This document shows positions 42,476 to 51,772 of a DNA stretch of 64,000 bases, one piece after another. The translations under genes and the position numbers were made by a program. Position 1 is the first letter of the stretch. Every line of letters starts with the position of its first letter. The stretch is from Nocardia brasiliensis IFM 10847 (GTDB lineage Bacteria; Actinomycetota; Actinomycetes; Mycobacteriales; Mycobacteriaceae). A model generated the notes under the pieces. That model was given only the letters and a program-made list of their open reading frames with translations. It was not told the origin of the DNA and made no database searches. The DNA is taken from assembly GCF_000710915.1 (NCBI RefSeq), contig NZ_BAUA01000185.1, forward strand, positions 1 through 64,000, given 5' to 3'.

Positions 42476-43891
42476 ATGGACGCCGACACTGCGCTGACCA
42501 CGTTCCTCGACCGCAGCCGCGGCCCCGCACGCGGGCCGATCGACTGGAACGCCGCCCCCGCACGGTACAAACGCTATCCCGACGCCGCACGGGTCGACCT
42601 GCCGTGGGGTGACGAAGCGACCGCTACGTCGCTGATCGGCGCCCTACTGCTCGACATGTGCGGTATCACGCGCTTGATGTGGACCCCCGTACTCGATCAC
42701 GACGGCGTACCCACCCCAGGCGCGTTCAAGGTCCAGCACGGCAGGTCCGCACCGTCGGGCGGCGCGCTGTATCCGCTGGAAGCCTACGTCGCCGCGCAAT
42801 CACCCGAACCCGGCCTCTACCACTATGATCCGGCACATCACTGCCTCGAACTGTTACGGCCGGGCGAGCACCGAGCGGCCTTGGCCGCACTGGTTTCCGA
42901 CGCCCCGGGCGCCCTTCCCGCCGCAGTGCTCGTGCTCACGGCACGGTTCTGGCGCAACGGATTCAAATACGGCGAGTTCGGGTACCGTTTGCAGACCCAG
43001 GAAGTCGGCGTACTCGCCGCCCAAGCAGCAGCGGTGGCCGAACGCCTCGGTACCAGTGTGGACACCCGCCTGCATTTCGCCGACGACCAGGTGCACGAAC
43101 TGCTCGACCTCGATCCACGTGCGGAAGACGCGCTGGCGATGATGTTCGTAGGCCAGGACACCACGACTGCGAACGCCCCGGCCTACCGCGAGCTGATCGC
43201 CGTGACCCCGGCCCGCGCCGCGGAGCGAACTCCCGCGATCACCGACACACTGCCCGCCATGGCCGCCCTGCACACCGATTCGGGTGTGCTGCCCGAAGAC
43301 TCGGTCTCGTATCCGATCGAGGGAGGGCACGAACTACGGCTGCCCCGGGTACCAGTGGCTGTCAACGCGGGCATAGCGGGCCGATCCTCCCCTGCCGACG
43401 GGTTCCGTCCACGTGCCATCGAATTGATCCGACTGGCCGGACTGATCGGCGCGGTCGCCGACGGCTGGGCCGGATTCGGCCGCGGTGGCGCGCTGTACTG
43501 CGTTGTCGCCCGGGTCGACGGGATCGCGCCGGGCAGGTACCGCTATCACCCGGTGCGCCATGCCCTCGTCGAAATCAGTTCCGGCATAGCCGATTCGATC
43601 CGGTGCCACCCGGTCGTGGGCGAGGCTGCCGCGGTCCTGCTGCCAGTCGGTGATCTGCACGCGGGCACCGGAGCACGCTGGTACCGAACAGTCCAGGCCG
43701 ATGCGGGCGTGGTCCTGCAACGCGGCGCGCTCGCCGCTGCTGCACTCGGTCTGGCCGCGCGTATCCACTCCGGCGAAACGCCCGATTTCACGGCCGATCT
43801 CGCGGGCACCCGAAGCGTGCTCGCCGCACTGCTGGTCGGCGTCCCGCGCGCGGTTTCGACACTGGAGCAACGAATCCACCCGAGCGGGTGA
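42476..43891 (+). CDS. SagB-type FMN-dependent azoline dehydrogenase
   Basis: The 471-aa product oxidises azolines to azoles using FMN. The first half is a nitroreductase-fold domain with RSAPSGGALYPLEAYV (FMN site) and FKYGEFGYRLQTQEVG, which holds the Lys-Tyr pair essential in SagB/BalhB enzymes. The second half repeats the fold in degenerate form (RPRAIELIRLAGLIGA). GGGAG lies 6 nt before the ATG at 42476; an in-frame ATG at 42461 overlaps the YcaO stop and is the alternative. Last gene of the maturation operon. Confidence 0.85.
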   Translation: MDADTALTTFLDRSRGPARGPIDWNAAPARYKRYPDAARVDLPWGDEATATSLIGALLLDMCGITRLMWTPVLDHDGVPTPGAFKVQHGRSAPSGGALYPLEAYVAAQSPEPGLYHYDPAHHCLELLRPGEHRAALAALVSDAPGALPAAVLVLTARFWRNGFKYGEFGYRLQTQEVGVLAAQAAAVAERLGTSVDTRLHFADDQVHELLDLDPRAEDALAMMFVGQDTTTANAPAYRELIAVTPARAAERTPAITDTLPAMAALHTDSGVLPEDSVSYPIEGGHELRLPRVPVAVNAGIAGRSSPADGFRPRAIELIRLAGLIGAVADGWAGFGRGGALYCVVARVDGIAPGRYRYHPVRHALVEISSGIADSIRCHPVVGEAAAVLLPVGDLHAGTGARWYRTVQADAGVVLQRGALAAAALGLAARIHSGETPDFTADLAGTRSVLAALLVGVPRAVSTLEQRIHPSG

Positions 43892-43910
43892 AGCACCGGG
43901 AACAACGCGA

Positions 43911-43945
43911 AAGCCCCTGCCGGACAATCTGTCCGCCAGGGGCTT
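43911..43945. terminator. Bidirectional terminator of the LAP operon
   Basis: Sixteen-base arms (43911-43926 and 43930-43945) pair with one mismatch around a 3-nt loop. It sits between the convergent ends of the SagB-type gene and the Dabb gene. Confidence 0.8.
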
Positions 43946-43956
43946 CGGGCCGGGTA

Positions 43957-44376
43957 CTACTTCTCGCCGTGCGCGCCGGGTGCGGCACTACCGCTGTATT
44001 CGCCGAGATCGGAGACCAGCTTGGTCAGTTCCGGGTCGCTGTCGTAGCGGCGCTGGTGCAGTTCGGCGATCTTCTTTCCCATCTCCGGATCCGCGTCGTC
44101 GGTGATGTCGAACGAGGCGAACTTGTCGACCAGCGGCAGGCCGACGCGGTCGGTGTTGCGGTGGGCGGGATGGATCAGGTACTCCCAGTAGCCTGCCAGG
44201 TCCTCGATGACGAAGACCGCGCCCCACTCGTATTCGCCGCCGAAGTCGGGGCCGACGACGAAGGACTTCACCGAGGGGATGACCCGGCCCTGGTTGCGCA
44301 GGCTCTCGAGGGCTTCCTCGACCGCCTCGGGGGTGGCGTCGGGGCGGAGGGTGAAGCGGTTGCCGTGGTAGATCAT
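43957..44376 (-). CDS. Dabb (stress-responsive A/B barrel) domain protein
   Basis: The 139-aa product starts MIYHGNRFTLRPDATPEAVE and contains the ferredoxin-like strand SFVVGPDFGGEYEWGAVFVI with a C-terminal PLVDKFASFDITDD, the pattern of Dabb-domain proteins. Some relatives are cyclases or stress proteins in biosynthetic clusters; the role here is unknown. It lies 37 bp after the MFS gene on the same strand, so they are probably cotranscribed. The ATG is chosen by domain length; its ribosome-binding site is weak. Confidence 0.65.
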   Translation of the reverse strand: MIYHGNRFTLRPDATPEAVEEALESLRNQGRVIPSVKSFVVGPDFGGEYEWGAVFVIEDLAGYWEYLIHPAHRNTDRVGLPLVDKFASFDITDDADPEMGKKIAELHQRRYDSDPELTKLVSDLGEYSGSAAPGAHGEK

Positions 44377-44413
44377 TTCTGTCAGCTTTCTGTGTGGTGG
44401 GAAATCGGTTGTC

Positions 44414-45616
44414 TTACTTGGCTTTACGGAGCAGTGGCAGCGCCAGGGCGGCACCCGCGAGCATGGCGAGGCCGGTCCAGACGAACGCGCCGCTGATGCT
44501 GGTGGCTCGGATGAGCGGCTGCAGGATCAGTGGGGAGACGAACTGGCCCAGGAAGATTCCGGTGACCAAGCCGCTGAGGATGCGGCCACGGCCGGCGGCT
44601 GGGGCGAGGTCGCTCAAGCGCAGATTCAGATTGGGCACCGCGAGACCGACGCCGAAGCCGCCCACGAGCAGGCCTGCCACCACCGGCGCCACCGAATTCG
44701 CGGTGCCGACCAGCACCCAGCCCGCACCGAGCAGGGCGACGCTGGCGGCGGTAATGGCGCTGGGCGTCCACCGCCCTCGCAGCGGCGAGAAGGTCAGTGC
44801 GCCGGCGACACTGCTCAGGGTGGTCGCGGCGATCACCGCGCCGACCACGGCAGGCCCCGTGCCCAATTCCGCCAGCAGGAACGGCAACTGGGTGGGCGCC
44901 ATGTAGAAGGCGAGCGTCACCAGGAAGGCGAGCAGGTACAGCCCGGCGATCGGCCGGAAGATGCCCGGCCGCGGCAGACCCGCCTCGACCACGCCGGTCG
45001 GCTCGGAAGCCTTGTCGCGCCGCTGCTCTCGCAGGGCGAACAGCGCGAACGGCAGGATGGCGACCGAGACGGCATAGATCCAGAACGGCGACTTCCAGTT
45101 CGAGGCGGCGAGCAGCCCCGCCAGCGGCAGGAACACGACTCCGCCGATACTGGCGAAAGCCTGTTGCAGCCCTAGGAAAGACGCTCGCTTCGGGCCGTCG
45201 AACCAGTCGGTGATGGTGGCGCTGACGGCCGTCATGATGCCGCCGACCGCGACGCCGACCAGGGCCCGGGTCACCAACAGCACGCCGAGGGTGTCGACGA
45301 AGAAACCGGCCGCGCCCGCCACCGCGAACAGTGCCAGACTGCCGACCAGCAGCGGTTTACGCCCGACGCGGTCGGCGGTCATCCCCGCCAGCGGCGCCGT
45401 GATGCCGATGGCCAGCGACGTGATGGTCAGCACCAGCCGTACCAGTACGTCCGCGCCGGCCACTCCCGCGAAGACCTCGCGCATGGCGGGCAGGCTCGGT
45501 GCGATGACGGCCGGCGCCATCACGGTCAGCATCGCGGCGGCCAATATCGTGGCCCGGGCGGTGCGTCCCGGTGCGGCAGCTTCCCTCTGCACCCCCTCTT
45601 CGATTGCCGCGCTCAT
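44414..45616 (-). CDS. MFS-family drug/solute exporter
   Basis: The 400-aa product has 12 predicted membrane segments. The A-type motif between segments 2 and 3 reads GMTADRVGRKPLLV, as in DHA1 drug:H+ antiporters. GAGGAGG lies just before the ATG. It precedes the Dabb gene and converges on the LAP operon. Export of the modified peptide or self-protection is possible but is inferred from position only. Confidence 0.8.
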   Translation of the reverse strand: MSAAIEEGVQREAAAPGRTARATILAAAMLTVMAPAVIAPSLPAMREVFAGVAGADVLVRLVLTITSLAIGITAPLAGMTADRVGRKPLLVGSLALFAVAGAAGFFVDTLGVLLVTRALVGVAVGGIMTAVSATITDWFDGPKRASFLGLQQAFASIGGVVFLPLAGLLAASNWKSPFWIYAVSVAILPFALFALREQRRDKASEPTGVVEAGLPRPGIFRPIAGLYLLAFLVTLAFYMAPTQLPFLLAELGTGPAVVGAVIAATTLSSVAGALTFSPLRGRWTPSAITAASVALLGAGWVLVGTANSVAPVVAGLLVGGFGVGLAVPNLNLRLSDLAPAAGRGRILSGLVTGIFLGQFVSPLILQPLIRATSISGAFVWTGLAMLAGAALALPLLRKAK

Positions 45617-45779
45617 GGTGTTCCTCCTCGATGTCGCGCAGGTCGTGCTCCCTTGCTGACATCGACTTTTGCACCGCCGCCCCACCCCTCGCGTCGGTGA
45701 TTTTCACCTAGATCCGCCTAGGCGGCGGTGTAGGTAACGCGTCCCTGCGGCACCGACCGGGGTCGCCTGAGGAATCTCC

Positions 45780-46322
45780 TCAGTCGACCGCTGTGCCCGG
45801 CACGGCGACAACACCTTTGCGGTGGCGCCGCGCGAGGTCCGCGTAATAGCCGGGATTGATCTTTATCCACGCCTCGAAATCGGTGCCCTCGATCGGCCGC
45901 CGGACCCGCATCGGCGCACCCGAGGCGAGCACACCGGGCGGGACGTCGAATCCCGCGGGCACCAGGGAGTGCGCCGCGATCAGCGAACCGGCGCCGATCT
46001 TCGCACCGTCCAGAACCGAGCTCATATTGCCGAGAATGCATTCCGCACCGAGTATCGCGCCGTGCACCAGACAGCCGTGCGCCACGGTCGCACCGGGACC
46101 GATCTCGGTGAGCATGTCGGGCACACCGTGCAGAACCGAATTGTCTTGAATATTCGCGTCTTCGCGAACGATTATCGGTGAGATATCACCGCGCAGCACC
46201 GCCCCGTACCATACGGACGCGCCCGCGGCCACCCGGACGTCGCCGATGAGCGTCGCGGTCGGCGCAATGAATGCCGTGGGATGAACGACCGGGCATTTGC
46301 CTTCGAACTCAAAGAGATTCAT
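45780..46322 (-). CDS. Gamma-carbonic-anhydrase-family (PaaY-like) hexapeptide-repeat protein
   Basis: The 180-aa product is a left-handed beta-helix with repeated [LIV]G-type hexapeptides. Three candidate zinc histidines are in NSVLHG and VAHGCLVHG. IGDVRVAAGASVWYGAVLRGD is the family opening. Relatives are gamma-carbonic anhydrases or PaaY-type thioesterases. Full length. It is divergent from the small membrane protein that heads the PKS-side operon; the 205-bp gap between them has no other gene. Confidence 0.88.
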   Translation of the reverse strand: MNLFEFEGKCPVVHPTAFIAPTATLIGDVRVAAGASVWYGAVLRGDISPIIVREDANIQDNSVLHGVPDMLTEIGPGATVAHGCLVHGAILGAECILGNMSSVLDGAKIGAGSLIAAHSLVPAGFDVPPGVLASGAPMRVRRPIEGTDFEAWIKINPGYYADLARRHRKGVVAVPGTAVD

Positions 46323-46527
46323 GCGGAGACAATAGGCGCCGACGCCGCGCGAACACCATGCGCGCGGTCGTCCGCGACCGGACGGAAAGCGCCTCCCGGC
46401 CCCGTTGACACCCAGGATCGAGACCGCCTACCGTGCAAATATCACGGTGGGCATCGAAGTCGAATTGAAATAGCCGTATCCGGCAAAGGCCTATAGCTCG
46501 TCGCATAGTGCAGAAGGGGGTTTTCTC

Positions 46528-46947
46528 GTGTCGAATCCACCTGACCGCCGGCTGTTACTCATCGGCTGGTCGGCCTATATGACGGGCTTCGCCCTGCATT
46601 CCGTTGCACACATCTATCTCTGGCATCAAACACCGATTGCTGTTCGCATCTGCGGCATATTCGCCGATGTGGTCGGATTCATCGTGCTGGCGCTGATCGT
46701 GCGCAGACACCCTTGGGCCGCCGTCTTGCTCGCGCATTTCGGTTCTTCAGTGGCATTGAGCTTGATCGTGATCCATATTCCGTTCTACTGGGGCCCTTTC
46801 AGCCAACCGTGGTATCTCGGCGAAATAGCGCTGCCCTACTGGCTGTCGCTCGTCGCGGGCGTCGCGGGCGGACTGATCGCCACCGCGATCGGAATATCCG
46901 CGCACCTCCGCTCACGCGACCGCAAAGATGCCGAACTTCCGCAATGA
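46528..46947 (+). CDS. Small four-span membrane protein
   Basis: The 139-aa product has about four membrane segments (near residues 8-28, 37-58, 64-85 and 100-122) and a charged C-terminal tail. No family recognised. GTG start with AAGGGGG upstream. It is first in the plus-strand run leading to the MmpL and hydratase genes and may be part of that operon. Its role could be in lipid export or anchoring, but nothing in the sequence shows this. Confidence 0.65.
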   Translation: MSNPPDRRLLLIGWSAYMTGFALHSVAHIYLWHQTPIAVRICGIFADVVGFIVLALIVRRHPWAAVLLAHFGSSVALSLIVIHIPFYWGPFSQPWYLGEIALPYWLSLVAGVAGGLIATAIGISAHLRSRDRKDAELPQ

Positions 46948-46999
46948 ACGACCACGCCGTGCCCAGACGCCCGAACCGCAGCCAACGAAAAGGTCACTC

Positions 47000-48157
47000 A
47001 TGGATCTCACGATGAAACGTTTTCGGACCGGATTACTCGACGCCGGCCTGCATCCCCGATTCACGCCCGATATGCTGCTGCGCAGCAGCCAGATGCTGGC
47101 GGCGGCGGGTGGCGCGGATTCGCTGTGGGTTCCCGATCACCTGATCTCGTTGCAGCCGCAATCGGTGTGGACGCCCAAATACGTCGGCGCCGCACATCTG
47201 GTGCCCCGCATCCACGCCTGCTACGACCCGTGGCTCGCGCTCGGCTACCTCGCCGCGAAGAACGGCCTGGCCCGCAAGCGGCTCGGTATCGGCGTGACCG
47301 ACACTGGTCGCCGCAACCCCGCGGTGACCGCGCAGGCTGCCGCGACATTGCATCTGCTGACCGGCGGACGTTCGATCCTCGGCATCGGCCCGGGCGAGCG
47401 CTTGAACAATGAGCCGTTCGGCGTCGACTGGCGCACACCCGTGGGCCGATTCGAAGAGGCGATGGCCACGATCCGCCTGCTGTGGGATTCCGACGGTGCG
47501 CCGGTCAGCCGCGAATCGCCCTATTTCCCTTTGCACAACGCGGTTTTCGACGTGCCGCCCTATCGCGGGACCCGGCCGGAAGTGTGGATCGCCGCGCACG
47601 GCCCGCGCATGCTCCGCATCGCGGGGCGGTACGCCGACGCCTGGTTGCCGGGACTGTCCATCCAGCCCGAGGACTATTCGGCGGGCCTGGACCAGATCCG
47701 GACGGCCGCCTCGGACGCCGGACGCGATCCGATGGCCATCCTGCCCGCGGTGACCTTCACCATTCTCACCGCACCGACCCGTGACGCGGTGGACGAGCTG
47801 TGCGAGAGCGTCGTCGCACGAACGCTCACCATCAATGCGTCGGCCAAGATGTGGGCCCGGCACGGCGTCGAACATCCACTGGGATCGACCTTCTCGGGTG
47901 CGCAGGATCTGCTGCCGCAGAAGCTCGACGAAGCGACCATGCTGTCCTATGCCGAGAAGGCGCCGAGCTCGCTGGTGCGCGACCTGAACATGGTCGGCAC
48001 ACCGAGCGAAATCGTCGAACAGATCGCCGAATGGCGCGACCACGGTGTCCGCTACGCCGTCCTGTTGAACGTCAGCTACTTCCAGCACAGTCTGAGCAAG
48101 GGCATGGCGGCGAACGCGCTGCTGGTCCAGATCATGCGGCGGCTGCGCCGACTCTGA
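47000..48157 (+). CDS. F420-dependent ketoreductase of the phthiodiolone dimycocerosate type
   Basis: The 385-aa luciferase-like monooxygenase-fold protein is, from memory, closely similar to mycobacterial Rv2951c, which reduces the keto group of phthiodiolone dimycocerosates and phenolic glycolipids with reduced F420. Shared stretches include DTGRRNPAVTAQAAATLHLL, RFEEAMATIRLLW, SRESPYFPLHNAVFD and RMLRIAGRYADAWLPG. The ATG at 47000 has AAAAGG upstream; a longer in-frame reading is not supported. It likely reduces a ketone on a polyketide/lipid product of this locus. Confidence 0.8.
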   Translation: MDLTMKRFRTGLLDAGLHPRFTPDMLLRSSQMLAAAGGADSLWVPDHLISLQPQSVWTPKYVGAAHLVPRIHACYDPWLALGYLAAKNGLARKRLGIGVTDTGRRNPAVTAQAAATLHLLTGGRSILGIGPGERLNNEPFGVDWRTPVGRFEEAMATIRLLWDSDGAPVSRESPYFPLHNAVFDVPPYRGTRPEVWIAAHGPRMLRIAGRYADAWLPGLSIQPEDYSAGLDQIRTAASDAGRDPMAILPAVTFTILTAPTRDAVDELCESVVARTLTINASAKMWARHGVEHPLGSTFSGAQDLLPQKLDEATMLSYAEKAPSSLVRDLNMVGTPSEIVEQIAEWRDHGVRYAVLLNVSYFQHSLSKGMAANALLVQIMRRLRRL

Positions 48158-48170
48158 ACGGATAACCCTC

Positions 48171-49019
48171 GTGGCCGAATCACTGATCTCCGACATATCC
48201 GATACCGCGCGCTGGGTCGCCACCTACCGGGCAGCCGAATCCGCCCGGCCCGACGCACTTTTCGATGACTTTCTCGCCGCGGAACTCGCGGGCAGTCGCG
48301 GCGCCGCGATCGCCGCGGCCGCCAAACGCACGCTGCTCGGCGCGTGGTTCTTTGTGGCCCGCACAAAACTGATCGACGACATGATCGCGACATGCGTTGC
48401 GCGGGGCTGTGATCGCGTCATCAACTTGGCGGCCGGGCTCGACACGCGGCCCTACCGGCTCGATCTGCCGCCCGACCTGGAATGGCACGAGGCCGACCTG
48501 CCCGCGATGATCGACGAGAAACAACAGCGGCTCGCGCGGCGCACACCGCGCTGCCGGATCAGCAGACACCGCGTCGATCTAGCCGATCCGCAGGCGCGAC
48601 GAGACTTCTTGGACAGCGCCGTCGAGCACGCGGGCAAAACCGTGGTGATCACCGAGGGACTGCTGCTCTACCTTGCCGAAGCCGAGGTCCGATCACTGTC
48701 CGCGGACCTGACGCGTACCGAAATAGCCTGGTGGATAACGGATATCATCTCGCCTGCGTTCGTCGCGCTCTCCAAACCCGCCCTCCGCGGCAAGATGAAC
48801 AACCTCGTCGTCAAATTCGGCCCGGCCACGGGGGTCGGCTACTTCGAGCCGCTCGGCTGGACCGTCGAGGACTGCTCGTCCCATCTCGTCGCCGCGGCTC
48901 GGTGGCATCGGCTACCACCGCTGTTACGGCCGTTCGCGCGCCTGCCGCAGCCCGATCCACGACGGCCGGGCTGGTTGCCCACCTCCGCGGTCGCCCTGCT
49001 CGGACGCCGTCCGGACTGA
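48171..49019 (+). CDS. SAM-dependent O-methyltransferase (LCMT/PPM family)
   Basis: The 282-aa product matches the actinobacterial TIGR00027/leucine-carboxymethyltransferase-like family. NLAAGLDTRPYRLDLP is SAM motif I and ITEGLLLYLAEAEV is the conserved post-motif. Such enzymes methylate small carboxylates or hydroxyls. After a ketoreductase, methylation of the new hydroxyl (as in phthiocerol) would be logical, but this is inference. GTG start 13 bp after the reductase stop. Confidence 0.78.
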   Translation: MAESLISDISDTARWVATYRAAESARPDALFDDFLAAELAGSRGAAIAAAAKRTLLGAWFFVARTKLIDDMIATCVARGCDRVINLAAGLDTRPYRLDLPPDLEWHEADLPAMIDEKQQRLARRTPRCRISRHRVDLADPQARRDFLDSAVEHAGKTVVITEGLLLYLAEAEVRSLSADLTRTEIAWWITDIISPAFVALSKPALRGKMNNLVVKFGPATGVGYFEPLGWTVEDCSSHLVAAARWHRLPPLLRPFARLPQPDPRRPGWLPTSAVALLGRRPD

Positions 49020-49059
49020 TCTCGAATCTCACTGTTCCAGCTGTGGAGGAAGCCAACTC

Positions 49060-51453
49060 ATGTCTGTCAGCCGCACCAGACGCCTGCTCGCCGTTGTGTC
49101 ACAAAGCGCTGTCCTCGGCCCCTCGGCCGCGCGCGTACTCGCAGACCTGGCCGGACCGCGCGACGTGGATATCGCCACGACGCCTGCTCAGGCCCCGGCG
49201 CAACCGGAATACGACCAGGTGCTGGCCAGGGCCCGCCGTTTTCTGGACGCGGTCGCGCCCGAAGACCCGCTCTCGCTCGTGCTCGCGGATTCGCTCGAGG
49301 CGCTACCGGATGCGCTCGCCGCCGCGGCGGCGGGCAGTGCCGCCGTGCTCACCTTGCTCGTCATCGACCACGACGACTGCCGGTATCGGGCCGCCGAGCC
49401 CGACACCGTGAACAGGATGCTGGCCAAGGTCGCGATCTCGCTGCCCGGCACCGTCGAATTCGATCCAGGCCCGCACACCGTGCACGTGTACACCGCCCCG
49501 GACCTCGATACCTTTTACGCCGAAGAACACTTCACGCCGCGATGGCAACCCGAACACGAGTGGGTCGTCGCCGCCGATATCGCCTGTGCCTTCGTCGACT
49601 CGCTGCAGGTACACCTGCACCAGCGACTGCGCCCCGACTTCTCCGGAAGCGCCGTAGCGCGGGAACTTTCCGCATTCATGAATCGGCGGGCCGGTCAGGA
49701 CTGGGGCCTGCACTACTACACCGGATCCGGCGTCGCCACCTTCATCGATGACATGGAAGCCCATGCCATGGCGAACGGCAACCCGATCGTCCGGGCGCCG
49801 AGCGAGCACAGTCACGGGTGCTCCGCGCTGGCCCGCTGGACCCTGGACGGCGCACCGTTCGTCATCGTGACGACCAGCGGGATGCACGACGAGTTCCGCG
49901 GCACGCTGGCCAACCACGTCGCCACGCGCAGTAAGGGATTCATCGTCTGCTGCGATTCGCGGCCGAACCAATGGCATCCCTTCCAGGGCACCATCCACCG
50001 CACCGGCGATGCGCGACCGTCCCTGCAGGCGCGCGGGTTTCCGGTGGTCTACATCGAGCGGACCGAGCACCTCGGCGAGGGCCTGCAGCAGGCCTTCGCC
50101 GCCTACGACGCCGACCGGGGACCGGTGATGATCCTCGCGACACGCGAAGTACTACAGGCGAATCCGGAAATGGCTGCTCTTGTCGAACCCGCGACTCCCG
50201 ATCCTCGCACGGCGATCGACCCGCCCGAGCTCGACCGACTGTCCGAGCTGCTCAACTCGGCGCGAGTCCGGCTGCTGTGCCAGGTCGGCCCCTTGTCCGG
50301 GCACGCGCAGGAGCTCATGTACGAACTGTCGCACCGTGCGGGCATCGCACTGGCCGACTCGGTCGCACAGCCGGGCACGGTGACTCGCTATCGCGACGGC
50401 GCCGTCGTCCCGGAATACCTCGGCACCCTCAGCATGTACGGCTACTCCGCGCGGGTGCACCAATACCTCTACGACAAGGGCGAATTGCGGCCTGCCGACG
50501 AGCAGCACGTGATCTTCCTGAACAGTGCGATACCGCAGATCGACACTCCGTTCGCCGATTCGTCGCTGCGCAGGCTGGCCCCGATCCAGATCGTCGAGCA
50601 CGCCGTCGACCAGGCTCCGTTCGCGGGCCTGACGATGACCGGAAACATCGAGAAGGTCTTGCGCGCCTTGCTGGATCGACTCGACGTAGACCCCGAGGTG
50701 CTGGCGCACCGGCGCGCCGCCATCGCCGCGAGCACCGACTCCTACGGTGACGTGGTCGGCTTGCTGCCGCTACGGCCGATGACGACGAACTACTTCTTCC
50801 GCCGTCTCGGGTCGGTGCTGGAAGCACTGATCCAGCAGCGTGATTACCGCTATGTCGGCGTCTACGATATCGGCCGGGTCGGCCTCACCGCGGTGAACAA
50901 CCTGCCCAGGACCAACCGGGGCTTCTCCGGGTGGTACGGACGCGGGCTGATGGGTGACGGCCTGATGGCACTGCCGGGCGTCGTCACCCGGCGCGACGAG
51001 CATGTGCTGTGCTTCACCGGTGACGGCTCGGCGGCGATGACGCCGGACATCCTGCCCGCGCTGGTCCATCAGATCGCGGTGGACTGCGCACCGATGCCGA
51101 AGAGCCTGAACATCTTCCGGTTCGTCAACGGCAGCCACTCGGTCATCCGCACCTATCGCGAGGGTCTGCGGCCCGGCGCGGTGAGTGGACAGACCGGGGT
51201 GCTGACCTTCACCCCGGACGACTGGGACCGGCAGGTCGGGCCGCTCACCATCCGCCATCGGCGCGTAATCGCCTTCGACGACGTGCCTTTCGCCGAGCAG
51301 CTCGACCAGAGCAACACGATCAACCTGTATTCGATCTTTCTCGGCCACAACAACGAAGGTGATGGTTTGAGCAGGTTTTCTATGTTGGGATGGCAGCGGG
51401 ACGAACTCGCGCCCGCCGCGCTGGCGGCAGCGGGGACTTCATTGCCATCTTGA
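49060..51453 (+). CDS. Thiamine-diphosphate-dependent decarboxylase/carboligase-like enzyme
   Basis: The 797-aa product keeps the PYR-central-PP order of acetolactate-synthase-like enzymes. The catalytic Glu is probably in RAPSEHSHGCSALARW (about residue 246), and the Mg-ThDP motif is GDGSAAMTPDIL with the partner Asn in FVNGSH (about 655-690). The first ~160 residues are extra and unrecognised. It should decarboxylate a 2-oxo acid and transfer the acyl anion, possibly to the following ACP or to a polyketide aldehyde/acyl group. GGAGGAAG precedes the ATG. The substrate is unknown. Confidence 0.7.
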   Translation: MSVSRTRRLLAVVSQSAVLGPSAARVLADLAGPRDVDIATTPAQAPAQPEYDQVLARARRFLDAVAPEDPLSLVLADSLEALPDALAAAAAGSAAVLTLLVIDHDDCRYRAAEPDTVNRMLAKVAISLPGTVEFDPGPHTVHVYTAPDLDTFYAEEHFTPRWQPEHEWVVAADIACAFVDSLQVHLHQRLRPDFSGSAVARELSAFMNRRAGQDWGLHYYTGSGVATFIDDMEAHAMANGNPIVRAPSEHSHGCSALARWTLDGAPFVIVTTSGMHDEFRGTLANHVATRSKGFIVCCDSRPNQWHPFQGTIHRTGDARPSLQARGFPVVYIERTEHLGEGLQQAFAAYDADRGPVMILATREVLQANPEMAALVEPATPDPRTAIDPPELDRLSELLNSARVRLLCQVGPLSGHAQELMYELSHRAGIALADSVAQPGTVTRYRDGAVVPEYLGTLSMYGYSARVHQYLYDKGELRPADEQHVIFLNSAIPQIDTPFADSSLRRLAPIQIVEHAVDQAPFAGLTMTGNIEKVLRALLDRLDVDPEVLAHRRAAIAASTDSYGDVVGLLPLRPMTTNYFFRRLGSVLEALIQQRDYRYVGVYDIGRVGLTAVNNLPRTNRGFSGWYGRGLMGDGLMALPGVVTRRDEHVLCFTGDGSAAMTPDILPALVHQIAVDCAPMPKSLNIFRFVNGSHSVIRTYREGLRPGAVSGQTGVLTFTPDDWDRQVGPLTIRHRRVIAFDDVPFAEQLDQSNTINLYSIFLGHNNEGDGLSRFSMLGWQRDELAPAALAAAGTSLPS

Positions 51454-51490
51454 CGAGACACCAACGCCGAGTGGACCAGGAGGGGACGTT

Positions 51491-51772
51491 ATGAACAGGG
51501 TCGAGATCGAGGAACGCGTCATCGCGTTGATCAGCGAGACGATGGCGCTGCCGGTCGAGGAGATGTCGGATCCGGCGACCAATCTGCGCGAAGACCTCGG
51601 CATGGATTCGATGGATTTCGTCGACCTGCTCGTCGATCTGGAACGCCACCTCGGACACCGGGTCGATCGAGAACTCCTGGTCGACATCCGCACCGTGGGT
51701 CAGGTGGTCGACCTCGTCGACGATCTGGCCGCGCGGCGGGCGCAGACGGATGCGGCCGAGGCCATTCGTTGA
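51491..51772 (+). CDS. Discrete acyl carrier protein
   Basis: The 93-aa protein has the phosphopantetheine site DLGMDSMDFVDLLVDLE (Ser about residue 38) and the usual four-helix length. AGGAGGGG lies before the ATG. It sits between the ThDP enzyme and the MmpL gene, overlapping the latter by 4 bp. It could supply the carrier missing from the KS-TE protein encoded further on, or carry the ThDP product. Confidence 0.9.
   Translation: MNRVEIEERVIALISETMALPVEEMSDPATNLREDLGMDSMDFVDLLVDLERHLGHRVDRELLVDIRTVGQVVDLVDDLAARRAQTDAAEAIR

Noticed and set aside
38349..43891. Thiopeptide cluster
   Set aside because: The core resembles a thiopeptide core, but no split LanB dehydratase or [4+2] cycloaddition enzyme is present. 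A LAP fits better.
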